Source: Callorhinus ursinus (taxonomy: Eukaryota; Chordata; Mammalia; Carnivora; Otariidae). Taken from it: 64,000 bases of DNA. This document shows positions 1 through 10,934 of this stretch, piece after piece (positions within the stretch are counted from its first letter, which is position 1; each line of letters opens with the position of its first letter). The translations under genes were made by a program, and so were the position numbers. The notes under the pieces were generated by a model. The model was not told the origin of the DNA. It made no database searches and saw only the letters and a list, made by a program, of their open reading frames with translations. The DNA is taken from the NCBI RefSeq assembly GCF_003265705.1, contig NW_020312788.1, positions 5,870,301-5,934,300 on the forward strand, given 5' to 3'.

Positions 1-205
1 CTGTCGGTTAAGCATCTGCCTTCAGCTCAGGTCACGATCCCAGGGTCCTGGAATCAAGTCCCACATTGGGCTCCTTGCTCAGTGGGGAGCCTGTTTCGCC
101 CTCTGCCTGCCGCTCCCCCTGCTTATATGCTCTCTTCCGCTCTCTCTCCCTCTCCCTCACACACAAATAAATAAATAAAATCTGTAAAAAAAAAAAAAAG
201 AAAAA
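1..205 (+). mobile_element. Can-SINE (tRNA-Lys-derived), cut by window start
   Basis: Begins inside the tRNA-related head (tcggttaagcatctgcc), continues through the gatcccagggtcctgg block and a CT-rich stretch, and ends in AAATAAATAAATAAAATC plus poly-A. The first ~15 bases lie outside the window, so the left target duplication cannot be seen. Confidence 0.93.
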
Positions 206-512
206 GCACACTGTACTCCAAAAATGGTATACTCTGGAGAACAGCTCCAACAGAGAATACAATGTAACAACATGGCATTGGTGATATCTATAAAAACATA
301 TCAATAATGTGCCAATAACTACTACAAAGTACATTGAACTGTTCAATTAAAAGGCAAATCAGGTTGATTTTAAAAGGCAGCTATTTAAAATAAATAAACC
401 TAAAACATAAAAATTCAGAAAAGTGAAAAAGTAACAGGACTGGAAAAATATCAGACAAATACTAACAAATACTCATTAAAGAAATTGAGAAAGACACAAA
501 GAAATGGAAAAA
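206..512 (+). mobile_element. Old L1 ORF2 remnants
   Basis: Degenerate A-rich sequence. The stretch near 476-512 (gaaattgagaaagacacaaa) resembles L1 ORF2 in sense orientation, and phrases near 340-380 resemble an upstream ORF2 segment. No frame survives. The right end abuts the inverted arm of a younger L1. Confidence 0.45.
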
Positions 513-1020
513 CGTTCCATGTTTGTTTCTTTTGCTGTGCAAAAGCTTTTTATTTTGGTGTCGTCCCAGTAGTTCATTTTTGCTTTTGTTTCCCTTGCCT
601 TAGGAGACATATCTAGAAAAATGGTGCTATAGCCAATGTCAGAGAAATTACTGCCTGTGCCCTCTTCTAGGATTTTTATGGTTTCAGGTCTAATATTTAG
701 GTCTTTAATCCATTTTGAATTTATTTTTGTGTACGGTGTAAGATGGTGGTCCAGTTTCATTCTTTTGCATATAGCTGTCCAATTTTTCCAACACCATTTG
801 TTGAAGAGACTGTCTTTTTCCCATTGTATAGTCTTGCCTCCTCTGTCATAGATTAATTGAACATATAGTCATGGGTTTACTTCTGGTCTCTCTATTCTGT
901 TCTATTGATCTACATGTCTATTTTTGTGCCAGTATCATATTGTTTTGATCACTACAGCTTTGAAGTGTATCTTGAAATCTGAGATTGTGATACCTCCAGT
1001 TTTGTTCTTCTTTTTCAAGA
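513..1020 (-). mobile_element. L1 ORF2 segment, inverted 5' arm
   Basis: Read on the minus strand, this encodes a decayed L1 ORF2 C-terminal region. Recognisable blocks include [19 protein letters not shown] and KSFCTAKET, which lie downstream of the reverse transcriptase core. The adjoining segment 1021-1559 is the 3' end of an L1 in the opposite orientation. The pair has the layout of a 5'-inverted (twin-primed) L1 insertion, with about 0.5 kb of ORF2 missing at the switch. Confidence 0.85.
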
Positions 1021-1559
1021 CTGCTTAGTAATTCCACTACTGGGTATCTACCCAAACACAAATTCAAAGAGATACATGTACCCCGATGTTTACTGCAGCA
1101 TTATTTACAACAGTCAAGATATGGAAGCAACCCAAGTGTCCAATGATACATGAATGGATATAGAAGATGTGGTATATACATACAATAGAATATTACTTAG
1201 CTATAAGAAAGAATGAGATCCCGCCATTTGTAACAATAGGGATGGATCTAGTGGGTATAATGCTAAGTGAAATAAGTCAGTCAAAGAAAGATGAATCCCA
1301 TATGATTTCACTCTATTGTGGAATTTAAGAAACAAAACAAAGAAAGAAAGAGAAAAAGAGACAAACAAACAAGACTGTTAAATATAGAGAACAAACTGGT
1401 GGTTGCCAGAAGTGACATGGGTAAGTGGATGGGTGAAACAGGTGAAGGGGATTAAGAGGACAATTACCTTGATGAGCACTGAATAATGCATAGAATTGCT
1501 GAATCCCTATATTATACACCTGAAACTAATATAACACCATATGTAAATTATACTGGAAT
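1021..1559 (+). mobile_element. L1 3' end (end of ORF2 and 3' UTR)
   Basis: Sense L1 3' end. It starts at the ctactgggtatctacccaaa block, passes tggatatagaagatgtggta and aagtgaaataagtcagtcaa, and ends at acacctgaaactaatataac. It is cut near 1549-1564 by an antisense L1 insertion, and the host sequence resumes at 1896. Confidence 0.88.
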
Positions 1560-1564
1560 TTTTT

Positions 1565-1895
1565 TTATTAATTTTATTTTATTAAGTTATGTTAGTCACC
1601 ATACAACATTAGCTTTTGATGTAGTGTTACATGATTCATTGTTTGGATATAACACCCAGTGCTCCATTTAGTATGTGGCCTCTTTAATACCCATCACCAG
1701 GCTAACGCATCCCCCCACCCCCCTCCCCTCTAGAACCCTCAGTTTGTTTCTCAGAGTCCACAGTCTCTCACGGTTCATCTCTCCCCTCCAATTCCCCCCC
1801 CCTTCATTTTTCCCTTCCTACTATCTTCTTGTTTGTTTTTTTTTTTTAACATATAATGTATTATTTGTTTCAAAGATACAGGTCTGTGATTCATC
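1565..1895 (-). mobile_element. Antisense L1 3' UTR insertion with target duplication
   Basis: A younger carnivoran L1 3' UTR in minus orientation. Its degenerate poly-A reads as T-rich sequence at 1561-1590, followed by the pieces caacccagtgctccat-like and aacccatcaccaggc-like. It is truncated at its 5' end near 1895. It is flanked by the 16-bp direct repeat tatactggaatttttt at 1549-1564 and 1896-1911. Confidence 0.85.
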
Positions 1896-1911
1896 TATAC
1901 TGGAATTTTTT

Positions 1912-3035
1912 AAAAAAGTACAAGTCTTATTTACTAAAATTTACACAACATTGCTGAAAACAATTAAAGAAGATCTAAGTAAAAAATTTAAAAATTTTTA
2001 AAAATGAAAACTAGAAAATAGAGTTTGATAATATAAAATCACTACACTATAGTAATTGTGAAATGAAGCTAAAGTGGTACTTAGAGATAAATTTATAAAC
2101 AGAAATCTTTTTGTTAGAAAATAAAGATGGCTAAAACTTAGTGAGCTGAGGAATAATTTTTAAAAAAGGGAATAATTCCAAGGCAATTAGAAGCAAGATG
2201 ATTGACAGATAGATAGAAAGAAAGAAAACTTAATGAAATACAAAAAAAAAATATGTATTAGAATGAACAAAGACAAAATGAACAAAAATAAAATTGGTTC
2301 TTGGAAATAAAATTAATATAATTTAGGGCACCTAGGTGACTCAGTCAGTTAAGCAGCTACCTTCATGATCTCAGGGTCCTGGGATCAAGCCCCACATTGG
2401 GCTCCTTGCTCAGTGGGGAGCCTGCTTCTCCCTCTCCCTCTGCCTGCTATTTCACCTGCTTGTGCCCTCTCTCTGTCAAATAAATAAATAAAATCTTAAA
2501 AAAAAATTAATATATTTTAAACCTCTGGCAAGACTGACCAAAAAAGGTAAATGATATGAGGAATAAAAAAGGCACAAAATCACAGGTAGTGCTGATATTA
2601 AAATAATAATAATGGAAAAAATGCAATAGACTGCTTTACACAAAAGTTTTCAAAAATAGGCAAAATAAATACATTCTGAGAAAATTAGCACACCAACAGT
2701 GAAAGTAAAAAAGTAACAAAAAGTTTTATAAAACTTCTAATTTTTAAGAAGTTTAATTAATAGTTAAAATCATTGCCCGCCCAACCTACAGAGACTAGAC
2801 ATATATGGTATCCAATTTCAAGTAAAAGATAATCATATAAAAACTCTTCCACAGATTAGAAAAAGAAAAAAAACATGCCCAAACCCATCCTAGAAGCTAA
2901 ACTAAATGTTGATACCAAACCTAGACAAGGACAGCAGCAGAAAGAAAAATTACTGGCCAATTTTACTCTTAACATAAATGAAAAAAAAATACATATATAT
3001 ATATATAAAATCCAAATCCATCAATATATTAAAAA
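1912..3035 (+). mobile_element. Old L1 ORF2 fragment, SINE-interrupted
   Basis: A-rich, decayed L1 ORF2 in sense orientation. Phrases such as acattgctgaaaacaattaa (~1946), aaaattggttcttggaaata (~2290) and aacctctggcaagactgacc (~2520) follow ORF2 order. All frames are interrupted. A SINE at 2326-2504 splits it. The last part, near 2990-3008, contains a short TA repeat. Confidence 0.6.
2326..2504 (+). mobile_element. Can-SINE
   Basis: Head gggcacctaggtgactcagt, CT-rich middle and AAATAAATAAATAAAATCTT tail. The flanks attaatataattta (2312-2325) and attaatatatttta (~2506-2519) are an imperfect target duplication, so this copy is not very young. Confidence 0.92.
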
Positions 3036-3039
3036 TGTA

Positions 3040-6000
3040 AAATAGATGCATCTTTTAGAATGGCAGAGTAAGAGACTCAGAGGATTCTCTCACTAGCAAA
3101 ACAACTATTTAAGTGGTGAAAATTATTAAGAACAATTATTTAACTTCTAGAAATTCTCTTAAGAGTAAGTATATAGTGAAGTGAGAAACATTTTTTCAAG
3201 AAAATCTACTAAATATCATTAAGGACAGTGAGAGTCTGTGGCATTTGAGCCACAACTCACTGTCTTCCCCTGCTCCCAGTTCCATGTTACAAAAGCTTTA
3301 TCCTGGGCACTCCAAGAACACAGGACTCCCTCTGCCCCAGTGCCCAGTCAGAGGAACAAGCTGCCTTCATTTCTCATGCCCACCCCCATTCCCACCCCCC
3401 AGCCACATACTGCAGAAATTCTATTCCAAATAGGCCTGAGAGGACTGGATAACTCTTCCCCAAGCCAGTCCCATCTGCAGAGTGGAAGTGCTATTCCATG
3501 CCTGGCAGGCCAAAAATCCTGGTGTCCCACTACAGCTTATTCACAGGGCATTGCTTCCTTTCCAGGGAGGGTAAATCTATAAGGGGGACTGCCACTCACC
3601 ATAGAGTGCCCACTCCTCAAGCATGACTCTGCCTCCAATTCAGTTGCAGTGGCATGGGGATTCTGTCCAGAGAAGAAGGCAGGCCATAGGAGACAAAGAG
3701 CTCCACAACATTCCTGAGAGAACTGACTTTATTTGGAACAGAAAGTGCAGAACTCCATGTCTAAGAGTGTTATAGAAAACAACAGATATCTTGGTGGACA
3801 TTTATTAAGAGAATGCTAGTAGCTCCGTGTTATTCGGAGTTAATTGGACAGTTAGGTAGTCAGGGCCAGGGTCCCCAGCAAGAAAATATGGAGTCAGGAC
3901 AGCTAAGATACAACAGCACTGACGTCCTATTTTACAGCTAAGACAGGACCACACTAGCGTTCTGTTTTGCAGCCTCTGCAGAAATGACTTGTGCAAAACA
4001 TTCCAAAATAAGACAATTAAGCGCAAGGCAATTGTCCCTGTCACGGGCAAGGGGCAGTTAAAAGACATAAGCCCCCAGATGACAGCAAAAAAGACCATCA
4101 GCACGTCGACATTAACCTAATAGGTAGACAGATACCTGACCAAAACCCTGATTGCACAACTCAGCACACCCTGATTGCTTAAGATAGTTCCAAACCCCTA
4201 CACTTAGAAAATCCAAGGGCAACCCTCTCTAGCCCCCCCTCCCTCTCCAGGAGCTTTATACTATCCCTCAATAAACTTTGCTTTGCTGCCCACCACCCTT
4301 CATCTGGTCTACCTCTTCATTCTTCAAAGCAGCAGCCTGACCAAGAACCACCCCCACTAAAGGCAGAGAGTTCCTGCAACAATGTTACAAGCAAAACAGC
4401 AGAACAGTCAGAAGTTTAATAGAGTCAACTAAGGAAAAGAAAGCTGAAAAGAACCCTCTTGAGGTCACAGCCAATTCTGTGGGTCAAGAAGCCTATATGC
4501 ATGCACTAGGCTTCAGCCATTCAGGAGAAATCAGAACAAGATATGAGGCACACATTAAAGCCCCCAAACTGCACACAAACCCATCAACACAGGACAGGAG
4601 GCTCACCTGCATAAGGGTTTTAAATAAAACCTCTGACCAAATACTGAACAATATTCTAACCCAAAGGTGACTCTTATTTACTAAAAATAAATTCAGAATC
4701 ATTCCTAGCAGTCTAAAAGACTGTGTGCATGTCCAAGGTTGTACTCCCTCAGGAGCAGAGAGGAGAATTCCAATTACTAGTCCCTGTCTGAACATGAAGC
4801 CCAAACCCCAAACTCCCCAAACAGGGACAACAGCCTCCAAGCTACATTCAATGGCAAAAAATAAAAAACTAACAGGATAAGGGGGCTTAACTACAACCTT
4901 TAACTAATAAGTAGGTAATGCTGACCCAAGGGCAAAAACAAGGTATCCAGGCTAAGAGAGAAAAGTAAGGGAAAACAATCTGAGCAGCAAAATCAGAGCC
5001 TCACACTATAGAGGAAATAGACTTTACAAAAACTTGTTCAGTCAAATTTTAAAAATTAAAAAGCAACCAAACAGTAACAACAAGCTCAGAGGGTAGGAGG
5101 GTTCAGAAATTCTAGAGTCGAAAGGCACAATAACTACAGTGAAAAAAATATTCAAGGGGTTCAACAGTGAATCCGAGCTGGTAGATCAAAAAAGTCAGCA
5201 AAGTTGATTAAAGATTAGTAGCAATTACACAAACTGAAGAACAGAGAGAGAAAGAAATGAAAAAACATAAACAGCCTCAGAGAAATGTGAGACACCATTA
5301 GGCACACCAACATATGCGTAATGGCAGTGCCAAAAAGAGAGAAGAAAGAGAAAAAGAAAAAGTATTTGAAGAAATAATGGCTGCAAACTTCCCAAATTTG
5401 ATGAAAAACATTAATCTACACATCCAAGAAGACAAGTATTGGCGAGCACACAGAGAAATTGAAACTCCTGCACAATATTGGTGGGAATGCAAAGTGGTGC
5501 AGCAGCTATGGAAATCAGCATAAGGTTCCTCAGAACATTAAAAATAGAACTACCATAAGATCCATCAATCCCACTTCTATTTACCCAAAAGAATTTAAAT
5601 CAGGATCTTAAAGATATTTGCACTCCCATTTTTATTGAAGCACTATTCAATATAGCCAAGATGTACAAACAACCCAAATGTCCATTGACAGATGAATGGA
5701 TAGAGAAAATGTGGTATATAAATACAATGTAATACTAGTCAGGAATGAAGTTCTGCAATATGAGACAACATGGATGAACCTTGAGGACAACACGCTAAGT
5801 GAAATAAAGGCAGTCACAGAAAGACAAATACTGCATAATTCCTCATTTATGAGGCACCTAAAAATAATCAAATTCATAGATTCAAAAACTGGAATGGTGG
5901 TTGCCAGGGTCTGAGGGAGGGGAGAAATGGGGAGTTACTAATCAACAGGCATAGTTTCATTTAAACAAGACGAATAAGCTCTAAAATCTGCTGTACAACA

Positions 6001-6105
6001 CTGTACTTATAGCCAACAATAATGCATCATACACTTCAAAATTTGTTAAGCACACAAATCTCACGGTAAGTGTTCTTACCCCAATAAAATAAAATTTTAA
6101 AAATA
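3040..6105 (+). mobile_element. Old L1 (L1M type) with 5' region and 3' end, internally deleted
   Basis: Bases ~3040-5430, excluding the LTR at ~3780-4395, resemble the 5' UTR and ORF1 region of old mammalian L1s, for example the blocks near 4410-4560, 5095-5180 and 5355-5430. At ~5433 the sequence jumps straight into the end of ORF2, seen as WWECKVVQQLWKS at 5480-5520, and runs through the 3' UTR to cccaataaaataaaatttt near 6100. About 4 kb of ORF1/ORF2 is therefore absent. No functional frame remains. A recombined or hybrid element is the alternative to a simple deletion. Confidence 0.7.
3780..4395 (+). mobile_element. Solo LTR of an endogenous retrovirus (class I-like), within old L1
   Basis: This block interrupts the L1 5' region; L1-like sequence lies on both sides. 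It has LTR architecture: a long 5' portion, a TATA-like tttata at 4255-4260, a polyadenylation signal AATAAA at 4270-4275, and a C-rich, then CTT-rich 3' portion. No gag, pol or env sequence adjoins it, so it is a solo LTR. The exact TG...CA ends and target duplication could not be fixed. Bounds are approximate and the family is not named. Confidence 0.6.
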
Positions 6106-6136
6106 AAGCTTGTTGAGACTTTATAAATGACATATA

Positions 6137-6450
6137 CAGTTGACCCTTCAACACAGGTTTGAACTGCATTGAGTCCACTTATATGCATTGTTTTCTTGTT
6201 AAATACAGTATGGTACTATATATAAATGCATTTTTTCTTCCTTATAACTTTCTTAATACCATTTTCTTTTCCCTAGCTTACCTTATTGTAAGAAGACTGT
6301 ATATAATACCTACAACGGGTGGTTTTATGTTATCAGTAAGGCTTCCAGTCAACAGGAGGCTATCAGTAGTTAAGTTTTGGGGGTGTCAAAATTACTGACT
6401 GAGGGGGGGTATCAGGGACTCTAAGCCCAGAGCTCTTCAAGGGTCAACTG
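6137..6450. mobile_element. MER2-like Tigger (Tc1/mariner) non-autonomous transposon
   Basis: The ends form terminal inverted repeats: cagttgacccttcaacac at the left and ttcaagggtcaactg at the right. A TA dinucleotide (6135-6136) precedes the left end; the right flank reads TG, so the expected TA may have mutated. The interior (tttcttaataccattttctt, gtaaggcttccagtcaacag) fits the MER2 consensus as I recall it. It is ~314 bp, slightly shorter than full length. It has no transposase. Confidence 0.8.
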
Positions 6451-6569
6451 TGGTCTTTTTCAGTAAATGATCTAAATACATTTGAAAACAATGTCTATTC
6501 CGCTATGGTCTACTCTGCTCCGGTGAGGTAGTGATCTACATATTTAGCGTTTAATCATCTCTGTTTTTG

Positions 6570-7050
6570 CTTGGTTTTTGTCTGCTTATTCTATTAGTTA
6601 CAGAGAAAAACAGGTCAAAAATTCCTATGCAATTATGGATGTCTATCTCTCTTTTAAATTTGGTCACACACACCTGGCCCAGGATTCAGAAAAGCCAGAA
6701 GAAAGGCTCCAGATGGTGGGTGAGATGTGGGAGAAGCGAGCCCCCTGCGACACGGAGATGCATAATCAGCCTGGTCCAGAACCCAAAAAAGGTGAAGGAG
6801 ACCTGCCGGTGGCTGGAGGAGTCACAGGCCCCAGGGATACCCTGCGCCCACGAGTCGATCAGCAACACACACAATTTGGCCCATTGCTCCAGGCCATACA
6901 GCACCCTCAGAGCAAAATATGGCAGCCTTCCGTTTGCGCGTGCACATCGCTGAGCCAAGGGCATACGGAAAAGGGCATTCTGGGAAATGTAGTTCTAACT
7001 TATCTAAACTCATTCTGCATAAAGCCACCGTACCCAGCTAAGGAAGGGTC
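6570..7050. promoter_or_regulatory. Non-repeat GC-richer block with ZNF143/THAP11-type motif
   Basis: This block is richer in GC and CpG than its neighbours. At 6973-6994 it holds gcattctgggaaatgtagtt, which is the reverse complement of a close match to the ZNF143/SBS promoter motif (core ACTACA..TCCCAGAATGC). Upstream lie a YY1-like atatggcagcc (~6918) and the NRF1-like tgcgcgtgca (~6935). Frames are open on both strands (165 codons at 6578-7075 plus, 92 codons at 6686-6964 minus), but neither resembles a protein I recognise. This could be a weak promoter or first exon of an unannotated transcript, or an old retrocopied promoter. The motif is seen; function is inferred. Confidence 0.35.
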
Positions 7051-7765
7051 CAGCACAATTATGATACAATTGTAATTATTTGATTCAGGATGCTAGTTGA
7101 AAACCACAAAACTATAAGAGACTGTTTAGAGACAAAGTATAAAGAACAGAGAGGTGGGGAAAAAAGAACAGAGGGAAGATTATGGTACCAGCCCACGACA
7201 ATTACCAGCTATAGCCACGGGGGGGAAAAAAACAAAACCCACAAAAAACAAAAATCTTATTTTCTAGGAACAGACCTTATTTAAAGGAATAAGGTTATAT
7301 GTAAAATGTTGCTGAGAATTTGCAGTAAATGTAAATCAAATACACACCCCTAATGAATTAACTTGATAAATTTAGGCGTGATATAATGCATAGAGCATAA
7401 ATCTATATTGTCTAATGGTAAAACAGATTTTTTTGTGAGGGGCTACAATTTACAATTATGCTGGTAAGGCCATTAAAACAAAAAGCAAAGAAAGAAACAT
7501 TTTTCCCTTTCAAATACATAATGGATAGCAACAATATTCCTAGGCTAAAGCAGTGTTTGGCTTTCCAAAGATCATTAACATTTAGATCATTTCAGGGAAT
7601 TGGAGAACTAGAGACAAAGTTAAAAAGTTAACCCAAAAGGGGTGGGGTAATGTGAAACTATGTACCAGATGCGAGAAAAATCCTTGTGATGCGGGCATTT
7701 TTGTTAATAAAATAAGGTTTTGGGTGTGTGGCTTTTGGGTATCAGCATTATGTAGAAACACAGTA
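7051..7765. other. Single-copy AT-rich DNA, no gene seen
   Basis: No repeat I recognise and no coding signal. Short A- and G-rich runs occur (for example near 7215). Confidence 0.5.
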
Positions 7766-7767
7766 AA

Positions 7768-7806
7768 AAAAAAAAAGAGAGACAGACAGACAGACAGACA
7801 GACAAT
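7768..7806. repeat. Poly-A followed by (GACA)n microsatellite
   Basis: A run of A, then about seven units of gaca/caga. A likely length-variable simple repeat. Confidence 0.9.
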
Positions 7807-7920
7807 TAAGCAAGTTACGCTGGAAAGAGGGAAGATGAGGTGAGAATTACCTCAGAAATGGCCCCTCCCCCAGCTCTCAGAAGGTCTTTAGCTACAAGCA
7901 GCTTCCCAGAGGACATAGGG

Positions 7921-7934
7921 TTGTCATGGAGACA
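7921..7934. promoter_or_regulatory. RFX X-box-like motif
   Basis: gttgtcatggagac is a palindrome-like match to the RFX X-box (GTTGCCATGGNAAC type), inside a somewhat GC-richer patch (7860-8000). Motif match only. Confidence 0.3.
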
Positions 7935-8089
7935 GAAGAGGCTTCCTCCTCTGCCCTGGAGCAGAAGCAGCAGGGCTGGGTGAACAAGCAAAGGAACACA
8001 GTGGTGAGCCCTTTTCGCAGCTCGCAGTGGACATCAAGCAATAACCTAATCCACTGAAAGAGAGAAACGAAAAGGTATGCAAATTCCAC

Positions 8090-9480
8090 ACCCCCCTACC
8101 CGAACACACACATCCACACGATGATATTAGGGACAATAAGGATACTCTTTGATCACCTATTTACTTAGCTAAAATTTAAATAGATCAAAAAGCTGTTTTT
8201 AGAAAAGTCATTTATTTCTTCTAAGGTTCAATAAAGTCAAAACTATTACTATTCCAGTATAATCAATCTTTCTCTATAATAACAATAGTTACCTGGTAAT
8301 AAGAATAAACAAATAATGTTATAATAACATGTAAATTCTTCAAGAAAGTTGTATACCATTTTAGTTACAGGAATCTTTTGGTGAATACCAGTAATGTGTA
8401 CAGAAAGATAAGCACAAGTTAACAAATTTCTTAAAATTAAAAATGACTAAAACAGGCACAATAGAATTATAGAATCCATCAATATTTATAAAGAATCTAT
8501 TCTACTTTATAAGATTGCCCTATTTATATTATAAAACAGAGCAAATTAATTCAACTGGAATTCAAAAAGTAATTAAAAGTGAAAATATGAGTCAGTGATC
8601 TATAATAGCATTCTTTATATTTCAATTGTCTGAATGAACATAAATAACATTTCTTCTTTTATTCTGTAGTTTTATTAAATACAAAGCACAGCTACTTTGT
8701 CTAGAAAATCTATAGTCACACCTTCAATTTATGTTGATATCTTGTATCCTTTAGCAGAGAATGAAAACAGGAAAAAAGTATGTAAATGAAAAAGTTAATA
8801 ATAAACAATAAATTTACATGTAAATTATTCTTGCAAGCTAATTCCCTTGAGAAAAATTACAAAAGAAAATGAACACAATCACATTCTTGGAATTTTTAAG
8901 TCCTTATGTAAAAATGCCGTGAATGCCTTGGTTTATATATTATTCATGAACTATATATAACATTACAGTTACCAGTGTGTTTTTTTAAAACATTTACATG
9001 ATGGATAATACAGATGGAATTTTTGACCTTTAAATAAGGAAACAGATATTTATTCACTGGAGAGTTTTTGCCTCTGGATTCTGAGAGCACAATCAAGCAT
9101 GTAAGTAGAAGAATTTATAACATAATGCCATTCTGTTTGTTTCTGGAAAAAAAACATGGGAAACAAACCAGAAATGAATAAATGTTACATTAAAAATGGA
9201 TCTTAAGCTATATGAAAAGGCAAAATGCGCTTCTTAAGGGACACTCATTCTTGCCTAACTTTCTAAAAAGTGATATCATGATCAATATTTAAGTTCTTCA
9301 TGTCTTTGGTGACACGACAATAATGTTAATCATCACAATAAAAGATCAATGTCAATAGATATGATGATGGCAATTTATCTTCAGCAAATTAGCTGATGTT
9401 CCTGGACTTTTAGGACTACCCTAACTTTTTACTTTGAAGCTTGAAACAGTTGAAAATTTTCCTTCTATTTTCTGATTATT
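8090..9480. other. Single-copy AT-rich DNA, no gene seen
   Basis: Dense in short A/T runs, with no open frame above 60 codons and no recognised repeat. Confidence 0.5.
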
Positions 9481-9973
9481 CCCTCTGTCCCCCTTTCTCT
9501 CTCATAAGGAGTATGTGTGTGTATGTATACATCTAAACATTAAAGAGAAAATACATGTCTGTATATAAACATATATATAATGTGTGTATAGAGAGAGAGA
9601 TTAAACAAAAACATGTATTACACAATAGTGTTAGGCAATATAATACACACAGGCTTCTCATGTTTTCACAGAGGAAATTCCAAACCATTCTCCCTGAGGG
9701 AGAAGTGTGGAAAGAGTATTGCCCTGTTCACTTCTTTGCTCCTTCCAGGGGAGGAGGAATGAGATACCTGAGGGGGGTTTAAGAGAAGAGACCATGAAAA
9801 TGTGCTTCCACCTTCTGGGCTCTATTTCTTGGTCTTCCTGCCCAGAGGGAGATGGTCTGATGTGCTGTGAGCTGCAGTGACCCTTGTGGGCTGGCTTTGT
9901 TCCAGCCAAGAAGACCTGCAACTGTCCAGCTGTATCTGTGACTGAGGAAAGCAAGTTTGGCCCACAAACTCAA

Positions 9974-10074
9974 ATGTGTGTGTGTGTGTGTATGTGTGTG
10001 TATGTGTGTGTATGTGTGTATGTGTGTGTGTATGTGTGTGTATGTGTGTGTGTATGTGTGTGTGTGTGTGTGTT
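9974..10074. repeat. (TG)n/(TATG)n microsatellite
   Basis: About 100 bp of TG dinucleotides with periodic TATG interruptions. The open frames across it on both strands are low-complexity artefacts. Confidence 0.97.
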
Positions 10075-10528
10075 TTCCCTCTCTTTATTTCCAAGTTGCA
10101 CTTCAAGAAGTGAACCCAGCTTCATATATTTAATGATTTCTCAATTTGTAGTTATCACACAGGGAACAAAACAGCAGAACTTAATCAACTCTCCCAGATT
10201 CTATTTTTAATTAATTCTGAAGCAGAGAATGTCATAGAAATTTTAACACTAGAATTAGGCTAGTTGTTTTGCTTGTATTATGTGCAAGATTATTTTGAGT
10301 TCTAATTTCCTCATTTACATGGAGATGTAACGATAGAGCTCAAGAACCAGATTTTTAAAGGCAATTCATTTCCAATCTAGGTCTCCACTCCAAATAACAT
10401 GATTTCAATACTGCGTTTAAAAAAAATAAAAGTACATATATTAAAAGACTTCATTTCCAACTTTAAATATTGTGCTGTGAAAAGTATATCGTTAAAGCAA
10501 TCATTTTCCTTAAAATAAAATGACATAC
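10075..10528. other. Single-copy DNA, nothing recognised
   Basis: Ordinary AT-rich sequence between a microsatellite and the candidate exon. No repeat or coding signal seen. Confidence 0.5.
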
Positions 10529-10692
10529 CTACATTCCAGTTTAAAGTGGCCGACTCTAACTTAAATAGGAATTTCTGAAACTCATTTTGGACTGGAACTT
10601 CTTAGTGGCCCGCTGATCGAAAGCAGGCTATTTGCAGAGCTGTATCCTTCTGATGTTCTAGTCCAGTCTCCGGATTTCTCCATCTCTGGAAG
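10529..10692 (-). CDS. Candidate terminal or alternative exon, unknown gene
   Basis: On the minus strand a splice-acceptor-like ttttatgttgcag ends at 10693. The sequence after it stays open for 36 codons and then meets TGA; the peptide includes EKSGDWTRTSEGYSSANSLL (20 residues), followed by a Ser-rich end finishing SSSPK. A donor-like ag|gtatgt follows at 10529/10528. If the donor is used, the exon is 164 nt and carries a stop, so it would be a poison or 3' non-coding exon; if not, it is a terminal coding exon. The other two frames stop within 12 codons. The pyrimidine tract is weak. I do not recognise the protein and found no partner exon in the window. A chance open frame is a real alternative. 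Confidence 0.25.
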
Positions 10693-10934
10693 CTGCAACA
10701 TAAAATTCACTTGTTTATTGTACATATTCCTATATACCCAGAATTATAAAAACCTGGAAAGCTTCTATATTTATTTAATATATCTTTCTTGTAAAAGAAA
10801 ATAAACCAATAAATATGTAGGCGCAATATACGAATGTGAAGAATCTCTTATTTTATCTTAATAAAGACTATAAATTGGTCAGAAAGAAAATAGTAAAACA
10901 AATACTATAGACCACTGTACTATATGCCCCATGT

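Noticed and set aside
476..760. A 94-codon minus-strand gene
   Set aside because: It is decayed L1 ORF2.
3805..4104. A 99-codon minus-strand gene
   Set aside because: It lies wholly inside the solo LTR on its antisense strand.
6578..7075. A 165-codon gene
   Set aside because: No recognisable domain, competing frames on both strands, and no supporting splice or Kozak context. Kept only as a motif-bearing block.
9822..10210. Long frames rich in His/Thr or Val/Cys
   Set aside because: They are translations of the TG/CA microsatellite.
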